A stretch of 64,000 nucleotides of DNA, taken from Apostichopus japonicus. Taxonomy: Eukaryota; Echinodermata; Holothuroidea; Aspidochirotida; Stichopodidae. The notes beneath the pieces are model-generated. The model ran no database searches. It saw nothing but the letters and a program-made list of their open reading frames with translations, and was not told where the DNA came from. The position numbers were made by a program, and so were the translations under genes. Where the stretch lies: assembly GCF_037975245.1 (NCBI RefSeq), contig NC_092578.1, positions 17,367,821-17,431,820 on the forward strand, in the 5' to 3' direction. Shown piece after piece: positions 52,801 to 58,800 of this stretch (positions within the stretch are counted from its first letter, which is position 1; the number at the start of each line of letters is the position of its first letter).

Positions 52801-55800
52801 TTATGATTATTATTATATCAGGTGGTCAGGTAGTGCGATCCCCGAGGCTCTCGCTCGCACATTGCACGGCTTTACACTGTCGCGATCACGTATAGCGCTA
52901 TAAAAGAAAATAGCAAACAAGCGAAGTTACCCTGTGTACCGATGAGACCGTGGCCGCTAAGATCGTGTGTAGTATCCATTCCCGGTTTTCTTAGGGACTT
53001 GTGTTACAGACTTGACAAAAATCAACTACGCCACGATCGTACCGTTACAGTCTCGGATGTATGGGCCTTGAGGTTCGAGAGGGGATCAGTTAAAGTCGTC
53101 TGCATTATTAGCCCAGGCTCTCCATCTTGGGCGACTTTGCATACAAAGTATTATACTACATGCGATCATACTGATGTAAAAGGGGCTGGGGTTGAGAGTG
53201 GTTCAATAAGTTTGGTTTTTCGTACCCATGTAGGCTCTTATCTCGAGTGACTTGTCTTTCAAAAAGTAACTTGATCATATCGTCACCATTTTTAAAACTA
53301 TATGCCATTAACTGTTCGTTGCTTTATCATGATACAAAGCTGAACCGAACATGTGCAAGTCACTAGCCAAGTGAAGGTCGTTTCGTTAATAGGGACCCCG
53401 TCGAGTACTGGTTGCTGAAATTGAAGTAAAGAATTTAGACTCACTGATCACATACGTTTCTTGTATGTCGATGTTCCCAAGTCGTGCCCGACGAGAAGTG
53501 CTGGTCGAAAACGGTTTCTACTTTGGCCCATGCTGCGCAGGTTGAGGCGGGACGATGTCGACCTGCGGAGCCAAATCCTTGGCCATGTGGGGTGTTGAAT
53601 TTGAATATTGAATTGAATAAATACACAATCTTCTCCTTGGAAAATTGAGTGCTTGCTGGGTTTCCAATTGGACCAGCTTACAAAAGAGAGGTAAAAGCAA
53701 AGCATGGAAATTAATTGAAGATAGAAAAAGAAATGTGTAACAAAATAATAAAAAAGTGTTTGGTCACTCGTCACTTCATTTTTCCTGACTTTTGAACAAT
53801 TTTCCATCTTTTGCAGTTCCTGGGGAGTTTGTTTTACGTATGGAACCTGGTTTGCACTGGAAGCTTTTGCCTGCATGGGTCAGAATTACAATGATAAGTA
53901 TGTTGATATGTAATGTTGAAATGTTGTCACGCGAGAATCGTGTAGCAGCGTGAATAAACACATATGGCACAGAGCCAAGTTTGACAACCGTAGAGAAAGA
54001 TTGCCCGCATTTGTACATCGTCTCCATCAATAGAAGAAATAATACAGTGGGTGGGGTGGGAAGGGTGGGGAGGGGGAGGGACAAAGGAAAAGATAGGAGG
54101 AGGAGGGAACTCTGTAACATACAAAGTACTTTATATATAATTAAATTGTGATCTAATTTCTCTTATCTGTGAATAAACTAAGAACGTTAAAGTATTTGGT
54201 TTTTATTTCAATGGAATGCTCGCTCTCGTCGGTGCTTGTACTTGGGTTCAATAATGATGCAATCGAAAGGTCCCTGTTAGATATCTTCAGGGTAGTGTGG
54301 CTACCCCGTTTCAATATTTTCAAAGTATGTGGACCATACTGTTACGTTTCTCGCCGGCAAGTTTGTTTGTTCCGGTATAAATATTCCTGTCATTTGTCAG
54401 TACTTGTTGATAGAGGTTCATGTGGCTACACTGCCTGCCTTTCACCGTTCACATATTAAAGGTGCTCCGCTCTTGTCTCTATCTGCAGCACTGCCTCCAT
54501 GCAAGTCAAGAAAGCCTGCGCGTTTCTAGTCTCGAGGCAGATGGAGGATGGAGGATGGGGTGAGAAGTTTGCCTCCTGCAGTGAGAGGAGATACGTGCAG
54601 AGTGAGAAATCACTGGTTGTCAATACGTCTTGGGCTCTTCTAGGACTAATGGCAGTGAGGTCAGTGAAAAGTCTGATGAAAATCTTACGAAAACAAATCT
54701 ACGTTACCATAAATAACCCGATTATAATAGTCAGTCTTGTTTAACATCCATGTACTTAATGATCAGAAAGGTTGTTTTGTTGTTTGCTTTGCATTTTTCT
54801 TTTTTCTTTTTTGGTTGTTTTTGTTTTGCACAAGAGAGGCACTCCCTATGGGACTAATGGCAGTGAGGTGGGTATTAGATCCTGTAGTCTCGGTTACATC
54901 TCTATGTTCCGACGTCTCTATGTTCCGACGTCTCTATGTTCCGACGTCTCTATGTTCCGACGTCTCTATGTTCCGACTAATTGTTTGGACTCTTAATTTT
55001 TTTTGACCAAAATTTTTTTCGGACCCATTTTTTTGTGACCCATTTTTTTTCGGACCCTATTCTTTTTGGACCCAATATTTTCGGACCCAATTTTTTTCGG
55101 GCCCATTTTTTTGGACCCAATTTTTTGGACCACAATTTCTTTGGACCCAATTTTTTGAGACCAAAATTTTTTCGGACCAAATTTTTTTTGGGCCTAATTT
55201 TTGTGGACCCAATTTGTGGGGACCCATATTTTCGGACTTAATTTTTTGGGACCCATTTTTTTGGGACCTAATTAGGGGTCAGGGAAAAAATTGGCCAGAA
55301 ATCATGTTGGTGCAAAAGTTGGGTCCCAAAAAAATTTGGGTCCGAAAAATTTTGGTCCAAAATAGTTGGGGTCCCAAAAAACATTGGTCAGAAAAAAATT
55401 TGGTCCGAAAACATGTTGGTAAAAATTTTGCACAAAAAATATGGGTCCAAAAAAATTGTGTCCCAAAAATTGTGGTCCAAAAAAATGGGGTCCGAAAAAA
55501 AATTGGGTCACAAATGGGGTCCGACTAAAATTTGGTCAAAAAAAATTAGAGTCCAAACAATTTGTCGGAACATAGAGACGTCGGAACATAGAGACGTCGG
55601 AACATAGGGATGTCACCGTAGTCTCATGCAAGGCATATTCTTCATGACTTGTAATGTAAGTTTGAATCAAAATCGGTGATCCGTGACATGGTCGCAATCA
55701 GTATGCGTGTGTATACCATTATTGCAGTACGAGTTCTAAGTTTGAGATGTGTTGCGAACTTAAATCGTGCGTTGGAATATCGTCGATTAACACTGGTTTT

Positions 55801-58800
55801 TCATGCTTTGTGAATTTTTGAAAGGACGTTGGTAAGGTCGGGAGGGGAGGGGCAAATGGAATTCAGGTGTGCGAAAATTTGAAATAGTGTGCGTAATTCA
55901 AAGCATGGACTCGTACCTGCGGTGCCCTGGACTGGGACCGGCTGGGATTGAACTCTGATTTAGGATCTGCTGCAATCGAGTACAACCCTGGTTGGCATTG
56001 AAAAGTTTTTTTTTTTTTTCAGGCATGAGCTTTTTCCGCGAATTCGCAGAATATCCGTGATTTCTTTTCTACCTCGGTGACAAAAACTATTATCCTAACA
56101 CACTGTAGCATACGAAAACTGGAGCCTATACCGCAATTTTTGCAAAGTTCCGTGATTTTTTTTTTACCCCAGGCTCATCCCTGTTTTTTTCAGTGAGAAG
56201 ATTTTAAAAAGCACTGCTATTATACTTGTCTGCACTACTAAACATTAAAAACAAGTTATAAAGTAATATATCTGCAATACTAACATGTCTAGTAGGAGTT
56301 TAGTAACGTTCCTTGCATTGTTACCAAAGAGTAGGAGCTATGAATTTGTCTGGCACAGTAATCTGTGTAGTATATGCAGCAAAATGTCATCAAATTTTAT
56401 TGAGTTGCTTTCAAAAATTGTTTAGTCCTAGTTACATCATCCAGTCCTCTGCCCATTAGAATTTGTTTCCCTCTACTTAGTAGCATTACATGAAATTTGA
56501 CCCATATATTCCTCTGTCTGTTGACGGTGCTGTTGTCATGGTGTTGTTGTTTGTTTGGTCAAGTTGCTATTTTATAGATGGGTGATTTGTCCTTGGTGGT
56601 TGTTGGTTGTGGTGCTGTTAGATAATGCTGTCTGTGATGGTTGTTATGGATGATGGTGTCGGTTCTGTTGCTGTTAACAGTAGTGGTGGTGGTGGCTGTT
56701 GTGTCCATGTAAATGGTGTCGGTTGTTGACGGTGGTCTTGGTGTTGTCGCTGTTGATAGTGGTGTGGATGTTGTTTGTTTCACTGTTCATGATAGCAGGG
56801 GCGTATCCAGGATTTTCCAATAGGGGGGGCGCCAGGCATGAATGATCGGCGTCCTGGGGGATGGGTCTAAGGGGAGGGGGTGTACAATTTTTGCTTTCAA
56901 AGAAGGGCTGAAATGCAAAATGGTGTCATATGCATGGGCGGCGATCCGTACTTCCCAGTGGGGGGGGGGGATATGTCCTTGTTGACTATCTAAGCGTAGC
57001 GCCACCATGAGTTGGCGCGAAGCGTACAAGAAAATTTTGGGATTAACAAACCCTCTAGATGGCCGGAAACGGCACTTCCCGAGGTTTCCAAGCGGCATAT
57101 ACCCAACTTTAAAATAGGGATGTCATGTCCGAAATATCTCATAATCAGGATCCAAAATACTTTTTTTTTTAATTTCGGGTGTTATTTTGGGAAAATTGCC
57201 CCTGTCAATCTTGTTTCAGGCGCAACGTTAGAATGTTCGAGAGCTCTGTTATATTATTTGATGAAGAAAATGGCCTCATGCAGGCTATTATAGGCCTATA
57301 CACATGCAATACACAATTACACATAGTTACATTCCTAGGTACCGATTGCTAGGGCATCCAGGTGAAATGTGTATTAAGCATTACCCTGGTTACATGAGAT
57401 TCTCAGCTGTTCGAGGGAACATGTACGTGTGTAGGCCTACTATAGGGCCTATATGAATACTATGAGGGTGCATATATGTACTATATCAATACCGTGGGCG
57501 CAATAATACATTTTGTTGTTATAGGGCCAATGAAGCCTACAGTCAACTCTTTTTGCTTTATAAAGACGCTTTATTTGAAAAGATCGCACTGCGTTTATGG
57601 TAGGCGAGAAATGAAGCTAAAAAAGAGCCGTACATTAACGAAGATGCATAAATGTAGGCATGAAAATATTCTTATCCCTGGCATTTGGTGGGGGGGGTAT
57701 GGTGCATTACATCCCCTCCACCCATTTTCATGGGGGGATATATCCCCCCTCCACCCAGGATCGCCCCCCATGGCCATATGTGATCCATTTTTCGACCTTA
57801 ATAATAAGCAACATTTCCAGTAAATATGGACACAAAATGCACAATTTAGTATGGCTGGCATGTCATTTAGTGTTTATAGTGATAAGACAAACACAATTAC
57901 CATCTATGTTTCTAAAACTATTATGCCGCCAAACTTCGCCAGAACCTTTTTTTGGCAAACAAAAAATAAAGCATACGGGAGGGGGGGGGGGTTGAGCGAT
58001 CACCGACATCTCACATAAAGGTCGTCATCAATTTTTTTTTTTTTTTTTTTGCTAAACTTTTTTTTTTTTTGGTGACGGCCAATAGGGGGGGCGCGCGCCT
58101 GTTGCGCCCCCCTGGATACGCCCCTGTGATAGTGTTTGTTGTCATGTCGGTGGTAATGTCGATGGTGGTGGTTGATGGTGTTACTGTCTGTTGTGACAGT
58201 CAGTTGATGGTGGCGTTGGTTGCGTTACTGTCGGTGATGATGGTGTAGCGGATTTTTATGTTGGCGTCACTGCTATCGTCGTTGATAGCGATGGTGTTAT
58301 TATTCTTAGCGATTTCATTGGCAGTGTTTGGAAGTATATAATTATTACTCTGTAAACAAATCTGATTTTGCTCACTGGCAGGTATCCTGACGAAGAGGTT
58401 TTGTCGAGAGGTGTCAAAGTCTTACTCGATAGACAGATTGATGATGGTGACTGGCCTCAGGTGAATATCCCCCTGCCCTAGATTTATATCTTTGTGCTCT
58501 GTCTGTAGGCTTTGTGTAAACTCAGAGAGTACATACCAAAGTTCTTACGACATAAGAACAGATTTCCAGTAGGTATTGAATAGAGAGGTTTGTTATTTGT
58601 AATTAGTTTGATATATTGAGACAAACTTGTTAAACCTGAAAGTTGCTGAGGAGAATGCAACCAGTGGTTATTATATTCCCAACATTCAATGCTTACACCA
58701 TTTTGGAGTCAATGGGTAAAACAGCTGACCCAAGAATCTGTTGAAGAAGATGCATCTAGCAACATTTCCGAACTGTACGAGAAACGAGCTAACATTTGAG

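Noticed and set aside
52942-53250. 102-aa plus-strand frame in OSC intron 14
   Set aside because: No recognisable domain, no splice link to the gene, and no repeat or homologue seen; left as unsupported.
54981-55607. Coding frames of 64-104 aa rich in Phe/Pro/Lys on both strands
   Set aside because: They lie in the arms of the foldback element and mirror each other because of its inverted T-rich units.
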